NCBI GenBank assembly: GCA_015499985.1
Contig: JAAAUF010000007.1
Coordinates: 49,573-113,572, forward strand
DNA from: Haplosporangium gracile
Lineage: Eukaryota > Mortierellomycota > Mortierellomycetes > Mortierellales > Mortierellaceae
Reading direction: 5' to 3'
DNA length: 64,000 nucleotides
Part shown: piece by piece, positions 11,488 through 24,680 of the stretch
Position numbering within the stretch: the stretch's first letter is position 1
Layout: each line of letters opens with the position of its first letter
The notes under the pieces: model-generated
Told to the model about the DNA's origin: nothing
The model's input: only the letters and a program-made list of their open reading frames with translations
The model's database searches: none
Program-made: the position numbers and the translations under genes

Positions 11488-13915
11488 CTAATTGTCCTCA
11501 TGCCACCACTCGACGAGCTCATGCACGCGGCCTATCTTCTTTTCGCCGACGGAGGCTGAGCGGTCGGTCCGGTTGAAGTTGTAGTTCAGCCACTCTGCGG
11601 TAGCAATGGTTGTGTACCATGTCCTGGGCGAAGAGAACATCTCGAAGCAGTGGTGGCCACCTGGAATCTCAAGGTAGTTAATCGACGCGGTGCTCTCTAC
11701 AAGTTGTTGATATTGGCGTTAGTTGAAAGTCGACAAGGCTGAAAACGGACTGCTAACTTTGGAATAATGGAGCTCGCGGAGAAAAAAATGGAAGGAAGGA
11801 GTCATATATGACAATATGAACAGTTCCATATCCACTTTGTTTGATAATACATCAGAGAACGAGCTAAGCTACTTACTCTTGCGGAACTCTTTCACAAAGT
11901 CACGAGCAGTCTCAACAGGGCACATGTCAAGATCTCCTCTAATAGTTGTTGTGTTTGTTGTTGAGAAAGTCGATGAAAAAGACAAAAATGGCGCATTAGA
12001 GGCTCGAGCCTGCATATCCTCCACCCATGGAAATGCTCACTACTTCCCCCTGGGTTATTGCGAACACTGCAATACTTACTGTACGACGAGGAAAGAAACG
12101 TTGGTTCCTTCGACTTTGTAAAGCGGAGAGTGCTCCTTCAAGAATGCGATATCTATGTATAAATTTGATGTGGACGGCAAAAACATGTCGTAGTAGGTCA
12201 GTTTTCCTTGTCGTCGACAGATGTTTACACACAAAAAAATATAAAATAAATACAGGTACATGGCACATGGCGTACTTTCGGCAGACTCAGGGAATCCTGG
12301 ACGAAAAGCAACCTCCCTAATGAATCTCTCTCTGCCATTCGCAGCGTTATAGTCATTCGCATCGACTAGATCCAACGTAGCACTCTGGACAAGACAGCCC
12401 TGAACAGATGTGTCGACCTTCTCGAATCCATGCTGATATGCCGGGTCATTGGGTGTAAGGGCGATCATCGCCGCCAACTGCCCGCCAGATGAATCGCCAG
12501 CAACAACAACATTGTAAGGGTCGCCGCCAAACGTCTGAACCTCGTCCTTGATCCAGCGAAGAGCGCGCTTGCAGTCGATGAGTTGAGTAGGGTATCCGTC
12601 CTTAGTCTTGAGGCGATGATTGACAGCAACTACGACCCAGTTCTGAGCGATCATCTCGGTCACCAGGGGCCCAAGCAAACTCTTGCTTCCTGATGTCCAT
12701 CCGCCGCCATGGATATACATCTGAATGATGTACAGAAATAGGTTCAAAAGAAATGGACGATGACGTTAATGACTGGGTTAAATTAGAGGGTGTGGCCCGG
12801 ATAATTTTCTCAGCAAGCCGAACATTGAATCTTGGCATAAATAAACATGGTATATGCTAAAATAAAAAAATATATGCTTGAACAGACACAGATAGAAGCG
12901 CAAATAATACAAAGCTTACAAGCACAGGCCGATCATGACCACCTTTAATGTTGTCGGATCGGTAGACATCCACAGCCATTTCTAGAACCGATTCCCAGCC
13001 GTCGGCGTGCATGGCATACATCTGCTCCTTTGATGTCCAATAAGGGACTAAGTAAGGAAAAGGTAAAATATGAGAGTTCAAAAAAAAGAATGGGAACGGA
13101 AATGCCATGTTAACAAAAAAAAAGCCAGTTGTCGATCTTTTCTGGCAACTGATCGCTTCAAAAATAAGAAGACACATACTGTTTTCGTTGAGAATAAAGT
13201 TGCGAGGCCAATGAAATGGGTTCATGAACTGCTTCCAGAACTTTGGTCTATTTTTTTTAGAGGATAATGAAAAATGGCATGATTAGGATGCTGTGATAAC
13301 GCACATGCCACAACAAGGGGTCGAGAAAGAGGAGGTGGAAGGAAGAGAGGGTGAGGGAAGAAGGTGATAGGCGTTCCAATGATAAACAACAAGGATTTGG
13401 TAAAAAGGGTTGATGAATGACTTACGAAGTCACTCCTGGAAGTTTGAATTTCGTCTTGTTTTCCTTTGAGATCTCGCCAAGGAAGTTTTCAACGACATCT
13501 TGACAATCAAGAGACCGCTTGAACAAGTAGACAAGCCCGGCAGCCGTGATCACATTGACGTATGAGAAGAACCGTGCCAGGGGTGAAACATCTATACATA
13601 CACGAAAGATTATTAGAACATATTCTTGTCACTGCACCATGGGAGTTTTCTGCCTCGCCTTTGCTGGTGGGATGAAAAGGACTTACGGAAGGTGCCGGTG
13701 ACGGAGAGCCAGGACTGGAAGAGGAGGTCCAAGAAGAACATGATCAGTGGGAACTCAGAGTACTGGTTGCTGGTGAGACTGAGAACGACATTAGCGACAC
13801 GGTTGGGAGTCCTTTCTCCAAAGATGGCGAATCCGGTGAGGGTGAAGGATGTGAGCGAGAAGATGGCATACGACACGGCCCAGATCAATCGGACGAGGGG
13901 GATAATCAAACCCAT
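11488..13915 (-). CDS. Alpha/beta hydrolase, hormone-sensitive lipase type, N-terminal membrane anchor
   Basis: A carboxylester hydrolase of the alpha/beta-hydrolase-3 (HSL/esterase) type. Eight exons chain in frame to 459 residues: 13915-13687, 13591-13426, 13247-13180, 13047-12920, 12720-12276, 12152-12080, 11938-11877, 11696-11488. The first 75 residues hold two hydrophobic segments (MGLIIPLVRLIWAVSYAIF and FPLIMFFLDLLFQSWL), suggesting membrane anchorage, probably at the ER or lipid droplets. The oxyanion motif IHGGGW opens exon 5; the nucleophile elbow is GDSSGG. Candidate acid and base are the Asp in GDLDMCPVE and the His in IPGGHHCFEMF, spaced as expected for the family. Substrate cannot be told; short-chain esters or neutral lipids are likely. 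All splice sites are GT-AG and phases agree, which supports the model. Confidence 0.85.
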
Positions 13916-16900
13916 TGCGTGAATGGGAATAAGGATCAGATATGTTGGAACCAGTTGTGGGCGAAGACGAGTGCTCAGAGGTGAGGGTTAAGCTTGATCA
14001 CTTGAAGGTTATCAGTCTCACGATAAACTGATAAACTGATACGATTGGTCGGCTCGGGGTGAAGAGGAGAGAGGAGAAAAAGAGGGAGTCAAGAGTGTGG
14101 AAAGATTGAATGTGAAGGAATGTGAAGAAATGGGAGAAAGGAATGAATGAAAGAATAGCAAACAAATGAAAAGAATGAAAGAGACAAAAGAAAGAAAGGG
14201 AGAAGGGACCGAATGCAAGCAACCAGAAGTAGTGAAAAAAAAGTCACTGGAAACAGGGAGGATGCTATGTAACACTTACTTACACCCTGAGGAAAAGAGG
14301 AGGCTTTGAAGGCTTGTTTTTGTTATGAGGGAGAGGGATCATGTTGATCGGCAATTGATTCATTGGTCTGCCACGCTCAGCACTCACAGACGCGGTCTTG
14401 CTCGACGTTGATTTATGAACCTATCGGTGCACTTGACACACAAGGGGAGAGAGAATGGCAGGGATGGGTGCGACATTGTTTTAACATGGGCTACGATCAC
14501 TTTTCTGTGCTATTTGTATGCGGTCGGCCATGAAAAACAACTGCAAACAAAAAATAGCACACGGGTGTCTGTCTATTGCGCATTTCACATAAAATATTTT
14601 ATTTCGGCCGCTGAACCCCGATTAGCCAGCTACGTTTTTGTTCCAAATTCATGCAAACCTCGCTCACAACTGGAATAGCGGTTAATTTTTTAACTCATTT
14701 TGGTTGAAAGGCACCATAACTCCTGAAGATTTTAAAGCGACTTACTGGGGCTACAATATCTTGCGTTTATTCCCCCGTGCTACTCCCCTTTGTTGCAACA
14801 GACAATTAAGACAAACAGTAGACAGGAAGTGCTCACTGTATTTACAGCTTCTAGTTCGCATTTATTAGGCGTTTTTAAGTTAACATATCCGTTACACCTT
14901 TTGATCCTTCTAGCGCGCTATGTCAGCCATGCTAGTCATTGTCCAAATAAGCTAACAAGCATCGTACTCCATAGAACAGAACCATCTCTCTGTTGTCGTT
15001 TTTTTCTGTCGATCTTCTTTTTTGCTCATTTTTTTGTTTGCTTCATTTCGCATCCAACGTACAGTTCGGAGTCGCATACTCCCATGAAACCTACTACGTG
15101 CTTCATTCAAAGCGATTTCACACTTTCTCGTCAAGGTTCTCAAGGTTACAAGAAAACAGAGCGTATTGTTCGCTCTAGCGACAGAGATACGGAGCAGGAC
15201 TGAGCAATCTGCCACATATGTTAATAAAGGGATAGAGAGGGAGAGAGAAAGGGTGAGGGGAGAGGAGTGCGGCCAAAAGAAGTCAGCATACCTCACACAC
15301 GGATCATCCAGATACCCTGACCATTTTTTTTCAGAAGGGAGTAGATCTACAATGTTTGTTAACCCTGTCCAACGTACTTTGGGCTAGATACCCTATCGTG
15401 TCTGACAGCATTTGAGATGGGTCTGTCGTGTTGTTTATTTTGCTTCTCGAAAGAGAGAGAGAGAGAGAGAGCCGGACAATTAATAAAACGGGCAATGTGA
15501 TTAGAAAAGGAAAAGAAGATCCGCTACTTTACCCCAACAACATCAAGGGATATAGGGAAGAAGGAAGCAGGGAAGGAGAGCGAAGAGATAGAAGGCTTAG
15601 GAGAAAGGCGATGCCTGGCTGACAGGCACAAGTTTATCCTCAATATGAAATAAAAGAAAAATGCGACAAGAAAAGTAGGGCTCTCAACGGCCTTTTGCGT
15701 AAAAGACAGCAAGATGAGTGGAGGGAAGAAAGAAAAAGGAGACGAAGAAGGGGAATGTCTACTGGTAATAAAAGTTGCTCACGGTCCGTTGTCAAAAATA
15801 ATCTCCGGGGGTTGGCATTTTGATGAAAAGAAGGTTGAATGAATGAATTAGTAGCTGGGGAAACGAAAGGTGGGGTTGGCAATCAAATGGAAGCGGAAGG
15901 GCAATTATTATCGTTTTCTGTTTTTTTTTCCTTCACAGTATGTCAAAAGGGTGACAAAGCGAGCAAGTTTTTTCTTTCTTTGTGGGCTGATGGTTTGAAG
16001 ATTGATAGTGCGTGCACTGGTAACAAGAAAAACTGACAAGCGCCGAAGCGAACAAACAAAACAACAAGGACAAGTAATCGTGTCCATAAGCAGAGAGATA
16101 GACAGACAAGTCAGCGAGGATAGGGGTGGAGGGGATGAGAGCATTTTGGTCGATGGGAGTACAGACGAGAGGGAGAAGAGAGCGATGAGCAGACAAGAAG
16201 GGAGCCAAAGTCCATTTTGAGAGAGAGTGGTGAGAGCCGACCACTCTGTCGTTGAAGAAAGGTGTTCATTGTCTGTTCCCTTCCCTCCCTCATCTCTCTT
16301 TTTCTTTCTTCTTTTTCTGTTTTCTCTTCTTCTTTACCTCCCTCTCTCCCCTCCATCCGTGTCATGGCTTCTGTGCCTAGTGCCTGTTGTCCCTTCCTCT
16401 TCTTCTCACCTTCGCAGTGATTCATCACACTTCATTCCTTTCTCCCTTTTTTGCCTGTTTTATTTTTATTCTTTCACGCCATTCTCCTAGACTCTTAGTC
16501 ATCTCTCTTGACTGATCCCTTTCTTGTGTCCAATCACCCACCCCCACACACTCATACCCATAATCATTCACATTGAAACGCCCATTCATCCCCTCCCTCT
16601 TTCTTGTTCTTTCTTCTTCTTCACTCTACTCCTCTCTGTGCCGCTCCGTTTCGTTCACTTTTTTTTTTTTTTTTTTTAAAAAAAATCTCCTCCCTGGACA
16701 CATTATAACCGTCATTTGTTCCGCTACTCCCTGAACCTGAATCCTCTCCTTTTACCCTCTTGAACGCCAACAACAGCCATAACCAGCACCTATCTGTGCA
16801 CGCCAGCATTAACGATATCCGCCCTTCCTTGCTCTCTTGAACCCTCACTCCTCTCCTTCCTCTCACTCAACAACAAAAGGCTCCCCTCGTTCTAACATAC

Positions 16901-16924
16901 ATACATCCCTATACCCGCCCAACG
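13916..16924. other. Divergent spacer, no gene seen
   Basis: Three kilobases between the hydrolase (minus) and the kelch gene (plus). It carries GA-rich tracts (14070-14210, 15230-15270, 15449-15471) and a strongly pyrimidine-rich region from about 16265 to 16640, followed by a T18-20 run at 16658. The latter probably forms the promoter and leader of the kelch gene. Frames here are compositional artefacts. Confidence 0.5.
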
Positions 16925-19900
16925 ATGAGGTCTCGTCCGACCGGCACGGTCCTCGCAGGATTGGTGCTCTCTCTCGCCCTCTCCACTTCCTTCTTTTCCA
17001 CCACAACCTTGGCGGCGCCTCCTGCAACGACTGCTCCTGCTCCAGCTAAAGGCCCAACAGCAACATCCGCTGCATCTGCCAACCCAACGCCGACTGCTGC
17101 ACCGGTACTGAACATGCCGTCTGCCTTCCTGGGCGTGGCTTCAGCAACAGGGGATGGTCAAATCTTTTTCCATGGAGGACAGCTCAACACAAAAGAAGTT
17201 CAGTACTCCAATGAACTTTATTCGCTTGATGTCACAAAACCATGGCCTATTTCTTTGCCTGCCTGGACAAAATTGACGAGTACTGCAGCCATTGGAGGAC
17301 CTGCCGTTGGAGGCCATTCGGCAACCATGTCCAATGACCTAAAGAGCTTGTACCTGACAGCCCCTAGCGGCAATGCGACCAGTGCCTTTTGGTTCAAGTA
17401 CGACATCCAAGGCAAGACCTGGACAGACGAGCCTGCACCTGCAGCGTAAGTGATGATATTTCATTTTCTTGTATTATAATTGTCTTGTGAACCTTTTTTT
17501 TTTCCTACTCGTGGCCGTGGCTATGGTGATGGTTGTGGGCGTAGGAATTGAAGGACGAAGTGACAGGGCATCCGACAACAGCTCAGCTCAGCTTATTTCC
17601 GTGTCTTGCAAATGGGAAACGCGAAGGAGAGAGGCCGAGTATTTTGCTTGTTAATACAAAGCTTGGGGCCGCAACACACACAGAGTGAAAACATGCCTCA
17701 GATCGCCACCTTGTCGGTCTGACTTCACTTCATTTGTTCTTGGAGTTGACAGCATTGCGGAGAATCATTTTAACGCTATCATTTTTTAGCGGCAGCTTTT
17801 GGGTGCAAAGGAAAAAAGTGAGGAGGTTCAGCCATGATGCATCGGGTGCTCTTTGTTGTTATTGTTGTTATTAGCTTCGTTTAGTGCTGTATATGTATGC
17901 GCCACCTGCATGCTTTGTGTATTTGTGTGTGAGACATCAGAAGGGAGATTTGGATCCGGTCGCCACGTTGTGCCTCCGCTAAGACCTCCGCTCGACTCCC
18001 GTCCTTCTATCAGTCATTTTCACAACGAGAACCATAAGAGATGCACCTATTCATTCAAACGATCATTCTTCACTCGGGTTTCTGTTATCACATCTGCAGC
18101 AAATGGCATTGCCTCAACTCTCTTTTTTTGTTAATTTTTTTTAACCGCCTATCTCGATCAATCTAATAGTCAGGCACCGGTTTGGGCAAACAGGCGCGAA
18201 GCTCAACTGGTGACAGACCCAGCCACTGGCGCCATCTGGTACATTGGCGGCGCAACAAGTGGAGGAGACACGAATGAAGTTGACAAGTTTTTAAACGACG
18301 CCTGGAACGCCAATGTACCCACTGTCAAAAAGGATGCTGGTTCTACAGGAACGGGAACACCTGCAAAACTGGGCTCCTACAGTTCGGGCACCTCGCACCT
18401 GATCGATGGTAAGGTATATATCCTTGGAGGATTCGCCTCGACATCGTCCTCCCCAAGGACATACCAGACCTTCCAAACTCTGCCATGGCTCGACATCTCG
18501 ACTTCACCCCCTACCATCGGTGCCCAGGTAAGTTATCATTTTTCTCCCCTTATTTGAGGGGTAAGAAGAACGCTATTATGGAGCAACTTTTCTCAGTTGT
18601 TTCAAAGTTGCTCACGCCAAAACAACACCTTTTTTTTTTTTTTTTTCGTACCATGGGCGCTTTCCCCTTTTTTTTTAGTTCACACTGGGCGCTGTTCCAC
18701 CCCCGCGGCAAGACCATTGCAGTGTCCTCAGTAAGTATCCCATGCCGTCATTGTACTTCTATGCTAAACATGCAAGCAAATACAGAGAGGTATATTTGTA
18801 TGACGAAAAGCAAAACATTTCTTTCTCACCCGGTTTCTCCTTACACCTTGCTTTATTGTACTCTTTTTTCTCAATTGTAGCATCCAGTAAAAAGATCATT
18901 ATCTATGGAGGGTACGATTCTAACTCCGGGACAACCTTTAGCGATGTTTGGTCACTGGATCTTGTCACGTTGACCTGGCAGCAGATCGTCACCGTCAACT
19001 TATCTCGACCCCGTTACGGACACACATGCAACATTGTCGGCGCCAATATTGTGGTCTTTGGAGGACGGAATGGTACAGATATCGGATACAGTCGGGATGT
19101 TCAAGTCTACGATGTGATGCTATCAAGCTGGATGGGCTCTTATGCGTCCAAACGGGATACAACTCCCATCTCGGACCCGCTCCCTGGAGGAGTCAATGGA
19201 CCTGGAGGCAACCATTCTGCGCTCTCAACCGCGGCATTGATCGGCATTATTGTTGGTTCAATCGCACTGCTTGGATGTGTTGCTGGAGTATTCATTTACC
19301 GAAGACGGCAGCGCAAGATCGAAATCCGGGAAGCTGAGATGGAAAAGGAGGCCTATCTGGCGTCACTTGGAAAGGACGGGAATGACAAGGCTGGAGGAGG
19401 CAAAGGAAAGCGGCGCAACAACCCCTACGGCACATCATCATCTCCTTATTCGGCTTCCACTCGTCATTTGAACCAGCGCGGAGTCAGCATGGATGTCATG
19501 GATACCCCCTCCACAAGTCACTACGACCCTATCGGGCTTGAGACTTCGGTACATCCTCCTTCAGGAGCCGGCAACGTCCAGTACTTGATGCAGCAGCTGC
19601 CCGATGGTACTATTGCTGTCCAACCGGTTTACCTTGACCACCAGGCAGTTAGCCCCTACGGAGGCACTTCGCAACTCCAACAATCTCCCAACATCATGTA
19701 CTCTGAAAACAGCAGTCTGAGCGGCGTGGTCAACAGCCCATCGCCTACTCTGCAAAGCGGTCCTTTGGGAGGGACATCTGGATCAGGAACAGGATCGAAC
19801 GCCTACTTCGCACCCCCTCCAACAGCAATCAACTCTACCAACCCTGCAGGAATTAACCCCTATGGTGGTCAGTCTGTCCCAACGACACCTAAAGCAGGTT

Positions 19901-20049
19901 ATGTCCTCCCGCCTTCATCCTCGGTGCCCTTCCCTCGTCCAATTCATGATGCTTCTGGGGTACCTTCTCCCCTGCTGCCCCAAGCGCCCCTGCCACCTAA
20001 CTATAAGACCGGCGGCGTTGGTGCTCCCTCTCCTGGATCCCATTGCTAG
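16925..20049 (+). CDS. Kelch-repeat type I membrane protein
   Basis: A surface or cell-wall-facing protein predicted from its architecture; ligand unknown. Four exons (16925-17445, 18170-18527, 18679-18730, 18881-20049) join in frame to 699 residues. A signal peptide (RPTGTVLAGLVLSLALSTSF) precedes an Ala/Pro/Thr-rich linker. Five kelch-type beta-propeller blades are visible by their GG doublets: FFHGGQ, WYIGGA, YILGGF, IIYGGY and VVFGGR. A single transmembrane helix follows (ALIGIIVGSIALLGCVAGVF), then a basic stop-transfer stretch YRRRQRK. The cytoplasmic tail of about 260 residues is rich in Pro, Ser, Gly and Gln and ends near LPPNYKTGG, a PPxY motif. Exon 3 is only 52 bases. Intron 1 is unusually long (724 bases) and holds no gene. 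Confidence 0.85.
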
Positions 20050-20206
20050 GAAAAAAAGAGGGGCAATGGAGGCCGCTATTATACCTTATTAAATAACTCC
20101 TTAATAACCATATTTGAGTGTTTTTGCTAGGGGAGTTTTCATGTATTTTACAAATGCTGGTGGTTGTTTCCGAGACTAGAGTTGATACTAATGATATAAA
20201 TATCTC

Positions 20207-21429
20207 TTAGAATCCCCAGTCCTCGGTGGTACCGCCTAATGGGTCCATGCTGTTGAGTTCGTCGACCATGACATCCCTCGCCATCACCTCCAGTTCCTTT
20301 GCTACCGTAGCCAATATTTTCTAAATGAAGAAAAAGGGTTTTGGTTTAGTCTCTGCGTGATACTGTGGTTTTATGTAATTTTGTTGTTTGCTATGATTTG
20401 TTACCTTAAAACGACTGTCGACACGCTGGAAGAGGTCGAGTGTCTGCATGTTCCAGATATTTTCATGTCCTGACAACTTTTCGTAGACCTGGGCGATCAT
20501 GTCGCACAGGGATGCGAATGTAATAATATAGTCCAATTGGAATGGCTGTTTTGAGAACGACAAAGCAATATTAATATGTATTTTTCCTTCCCTTGTTTTT
20601 TTTCAACAAAAACAACAATAAAGAGATCTCCCTTTGCAGGTCCTTGGTATTTGGTAGGCTTACCAATGGTCGAACATCCAGTTGTGAATACTCTCCCGTC
20701 TCCTCAAACGACTTGCCCTCCAGCAACGCCTTTCGACCCGTTGCCTTGAAAAACATCTACAAGAAAGCCCACAAAAAAATGAACAAAAAATACTTGACTG
20801 TTAGTACGTTGTTGTTTTTCATCTATCAAGATATCAATTCAAGACATGCAAGGGGAGAGAGTACGGCCCGCATGATCATGAACTCGGTTGAGTTGAACGA
20901 GCGAGTTAATAGTTTTGTTTTTTTTCGGCAAGGATGTATACTGTACTATTTTGGATTTGGACTCGGAGGCGATAAAGTAATCGTACTCCTGAACAACAAC
21001 TTGGAGCGCCTTGAGACAGTCGGCCTGGCTAGGGATCTCTAGAATGGTCGCCAGAGATGAACCCAGTATAAAGTACTGCATCGTCCTATCATATCCATTA
21101 TCAAACAAATGTGATTTGTTAATTACATAAATCTTCTTCTTTCTGTGTTTTGATTGCGGGAAGCATGATGCGTCGTATAAATAAGTGTGTAAAGTTTACC
21201 TCCGCTGCATCTTCTCGTCGTTGTATGGGTACCCCTGACGGAGGTCCGCCTCTGAAAGGACGGCAGTGTTGTAGAGGACCATGCCACCCTGATGAACCCG
21301 TTGGAGGTATCTCCAGGTGGCGCTTCGTTTCGTCACTAGGTCGTGTTGGCTGCTGGCGGTGTGATACTGTTGTGGGATGCCAGTGGATCCTGGGGAGAGT
21401 ATCGATGTAGGCGAGTTGATGACCGACAT
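20207..21429 (-). CDS. Conserved-looking protein of unknown function, 238 aa
   Basis: I do not recognise the family. Five exons chain in frame: 21429-21200, 21085-20947, 20756-20664, 20545-20405, 20320-20207, giving 238 residues. The donor of exon 2 (ATA/GTACAG) is a non-ideal choice, picked because it keeps the frame. The protein is soluble-looking and mostly helical, with no signal peptide. Characteristic stretches are ATWRYLQRVHQGGMVLYNTA, SKIMFFKATGRKALLEGKSF and FQLDYIITFASLCDMIAQVY; the even, non-repetitive composition across five exons argues for a real, constrained gene. It is convergent with the kelch gene (ends 158 bases apart). It might be a small trafficking or complex subunit, but nothing in the sequence proves that. 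Confidence 0.7.
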
Positions 21430-22285
21430 TTGGCGCTTTGTGATTTTATGTTGATGGTTTGGTGGTTGACGGTTGACGGCTGGGAGTATTTGGTATATAA
21501 AGATGGAAGGCGGGCGTGAAAAAGGCCGGAGGTATCTGTTTCCGACGGTTCTAGGTGCTGATGGTGGTCTTTAGCCTGGTCCTTGTTCCTGATGGAGGAA
21601 AAAAAAAAGTACGCTGGTACCGGTATTGATGTAAAAATAAATAAAAGGGTATGGGTTCTGTGTGTATGCTGATGTCGGATGTGCTTGTGACAAGGTGTCC
21701 CCTTGTGAATGTTGATGATGATGGTGATGCGGTCCTGAGTTATTGTCCTCCTACGTCCTTATATGCTTTTTTTGACGGGGTTTGTTGGTTTGTTGAGATG
21801 GAAGACTTGAATGTTGAGGTTGGTTGTTGATGTAAGAAAAGAGATGAAAGAAGGAAGAAAGGAAAAAGAGAGTGTAAAGAGAAGTGCCCGAGACAAAGAA
21901 GAGGGTGCCGGGTGGGTCACAGGGGGGATGGCCTTAATTGTCGCAGGTTCTTTGGTGAGTGATAGGAAAGGGGCAGGCGGAGGACGAAAAGTGGCACTTG
22001 AGCCTTTTTGGTGCTCAATTGAAAAGGAGAGAGCACGGGCGGATGGGGAATGGATAGTCAGAAGTAAGCAAAATGAATGCTGGGCGCAAAAGCGCAAGCT
22101 AAAAAAAATAAAGCGCTTCGATGGCATGTGTAAAGGAGACACACGGGTCTGCTTATTTTAGCGCAAAACGCACCACTCTTCCAACTAACAAGCGAGTGCT
22201 GATAATCCTCAAAAGCCGATCAGCTTCCTCCAGGACCACAAGCCATCCTTCTTGAAACCAGACCCTCGGCTTTCTTCTTCTTCGT
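21430..22285. other. Spacer: upstream region of the 238-aa gene
   Basis: No gene seen. It lies 5' of the gene at 20207-21429 and 3' of the F-box relic. It contains GT-rich sequence and a purine-rich stretch at 21830-21990; the frames there are low complexity. Confidence 0.45.
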
Positions 22286-24203
22286 CTAGGCACCTACAGC
22301 CATCAATTGCGTAACCTCAACCTCGGGACTCGCTCCAGACCCACATTTTCGATATATCACCACTAGGTCAAGTCTCGTCCAGAACGACGGCTTCTGCTGT
22401 ACTTGTTGCTGCCACTGCCAAGGAAAATTATGATCGATAATTCCGTCAATCGCCGACTTGACATCCGAAAGCATCCCACAGCTGCTCAACTGAAGCATCA
22501 CTTCCAAATCGGAATCGTGCTTCTGTCGGATCTCCTCAGGGCTCATGCCTTCAAATAGCGCAACGTTATTAACGATCCTGGATGAGTCTCTGTCGATGGC
22601 TGCTTGCGATAACCTGTCGTTTCCGCTTGCTCCATTTTTGGTGCGACCATGATGACAGGTGGTTCGAGGAGGTAATCAAAGACGAGGAAGAAGAGGAAGA
22701 GTAGCAAACCACCTCGTCGATCTAGAGTCTCTCCAAATCTTTCAACCGTGTCAGCAAACAATATTTACTCTCCAAGTTCAGGAACAAGGTGGCCTTGACG
22801 TTCGAGTCTGAAGCGCTGCCATTCTCCAGAAACACGCTCGGGCAACAAATCTTAAGGTCGCGGAGACTGAAGCATACTCGGAAGATGTAACCGTAGACAG
22901 TACGACTCGCACGCTGGTCTTGGCCCGTCTCGGAAAAGGAGAGATGACATGTTTGAAGTCCTCGGCAGGGCCATACCCGTATCGAGTCATCGCGGACTGA
23001 GTGATAGGTTGAAGGTAGAGACGGAGCACCAGAAGGCTGAAGAGTCGGAACCTCTCGACGGAAAGTCACTTAGACGTCCAAGACCTCATATAGAATGTTT
23101 GAGGAGGTCGCCTTGATCGGGAGGAGATGTGGTAGTTGACAGAGCAAGTCGTGTAGGTATTTGGTGTATCCAAGCACTTCCAGAGTTGTGATTCTGATAG
23201 TGCTGCCGTTGAAACTGTTGTCCAGGAGAAGCCGTGACGTGTCAAAAGACAAATCCAAGTCTTGAACGGTCCAGTCTGTGGATTATGGACAGACAGCCAT
23301 CCTCCCCGCATAGTCGTCGTACGTCAGTGAAGATCCAGCCTCAATCGAAAAATGAAACGAGCGCAACTTCAGTCCTCGAAGCGACTGTAAGTGTTGGCAC
23401 AGCCTGGTGAGGTTGTTATCGTCAGCCGCAATGTGTTCTCGCAACACAATCTTGAGCTCCTGAAAGTACGGAGTCGAGGCCAGGAATATTTCCAGACATG
23501 GCTGGGGAAGCTAGGTATAGATGAGTTTGAGAGACTTTAGAGAGAAGGCGGTGGTGGGGATGGATTTCCAATGGCAGAAACCGTATGTGGTAGCCAGGGT
23601 CCGAATAAGTAATGGGCCAGAGCGATTCAATATAGGGGTGCTCCAGTTGGGTGCAGGTCTCAAGGAGTTGAGACATGCAAAGTTGCTGTCGCACACTTGG
23701 TTAATAGTCAAAGGAGTCAATGAAGTCATGTAAGACAAGAATTCTGGAACTCCCACGCCGATCTCAACGTATCCCTGCATTATCAACTCTCATAGTGGTC
23801 ATGCTGCCAAGGCCTGAGTAATGTTTATGGCCGAGATTCCTTTAACAGAAAGAATGCCGTTCCTGGTCTTGAAGATCTTGTCACCATGCGGATTCTGAAC
23901 CAACCGCCGCTGGTGTTGCTGATACTCGTCATGAGTCTGTTTCAAGACACCCAGGAGCCAGTCTGTCTTCTCCTCAGCTTGACAACCGGACCTGCGGAAG
24001 AAGTAGTACAGATGAGTTGCTCTTGGGACCCGAGTGCGCATCTTGTGCTTGAGAACCTCGAGTGGTAATCCGCTGTCCCAGAGCACCTCGCAGACGATGC
24101 GGACCCTGTTTATCGAGAACCATTCGCAACAGACGCAGATGAATGTTCTGCGGATAGCTGCGTGGTCGATGTGCGCGAAGATGTGGTCAAGGAGTTCTGG
24201 CAT
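22286..24203 (-). pseudogene. F-box/LRR protein gene, broken
   Basis: The frame opens at 24203 with MPELLDHIFAHIDHAAIRRT, an F-box-like start followed by VCCEWFSINRVRIV, as in the large F-box/LRR families of Mortierellaceae. The first frame closes at 23799 (INITQALAA). Homologous-looking sequence continues out of frame: QGYVEIGVGVPEFLSYMTSL (about 23770), then FQELKIVLREHIAADDNN (about 23450), LRGLKLRSFHFSIEAGSSLT, LEVLGYTKYLHDLLCQLPHL (about 23160), and a final frame at 22546-22286 ending LTQLMAVGA-like. At least four frame changes are needed and no splice pattern resolves them, so I call it a pseudogene. In a living gene the product would be a substrate receptor of an SCF ubiquitin ligase. 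Sequencing error is an alternative but would have to be repeated. Confidence 0.6.
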
Positions 24204-24634
24204 AGCCAAGATCTTGAAAGGGTGATGGTTGGATGGAATGTTGGACCGAGGCTGGCATGTTGTGATTTGTTGGAGAGAGAAGTGGAGAAAAGAGCGAGAA
24301 GAAAGAGACAAAAGGCAAGCAAAACGAAGAACATAAAAATAATCTACATCATTCCAAGCGTGTTCGATTTCCCCTTGAAAAAAGAAAAACGTGGTCGCAT
24401 ACTTGACTGTTGGGCGTAAAGCAGGTTCCATGGGATGTAATGCAGGAAGGACAAACAAACAAAGTAAATGCCAGCTCATCCTTCAAGAAATACTCCGTCA
24501 TCCTGTTTGGTAGAAGTGGTGACTCGACTCACTATGTAAAAGGGACTATGGATGTGTTTGATCCGAGTCCCTCTCTCACCTCTTGTCCTTGGTCACCTGA
24601 AGGAGACAGTCTGGGCCTGTCAATCATATTTTGA

Positions 24635-24680
24635 TTTTTTGCCACTTGTTTTTTTTGCCACTTGTTTTTTTTGCCACCAT
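24635..24680. repeat. 16-bp tandem repeat, TTTTTTGCCACTTGTT
   Basis: Two full units and part of a third, about 200 bases upstream of the DUF4246 start codon. T-rich leader sequence; no role can be assigned. Confidence 0.75.
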
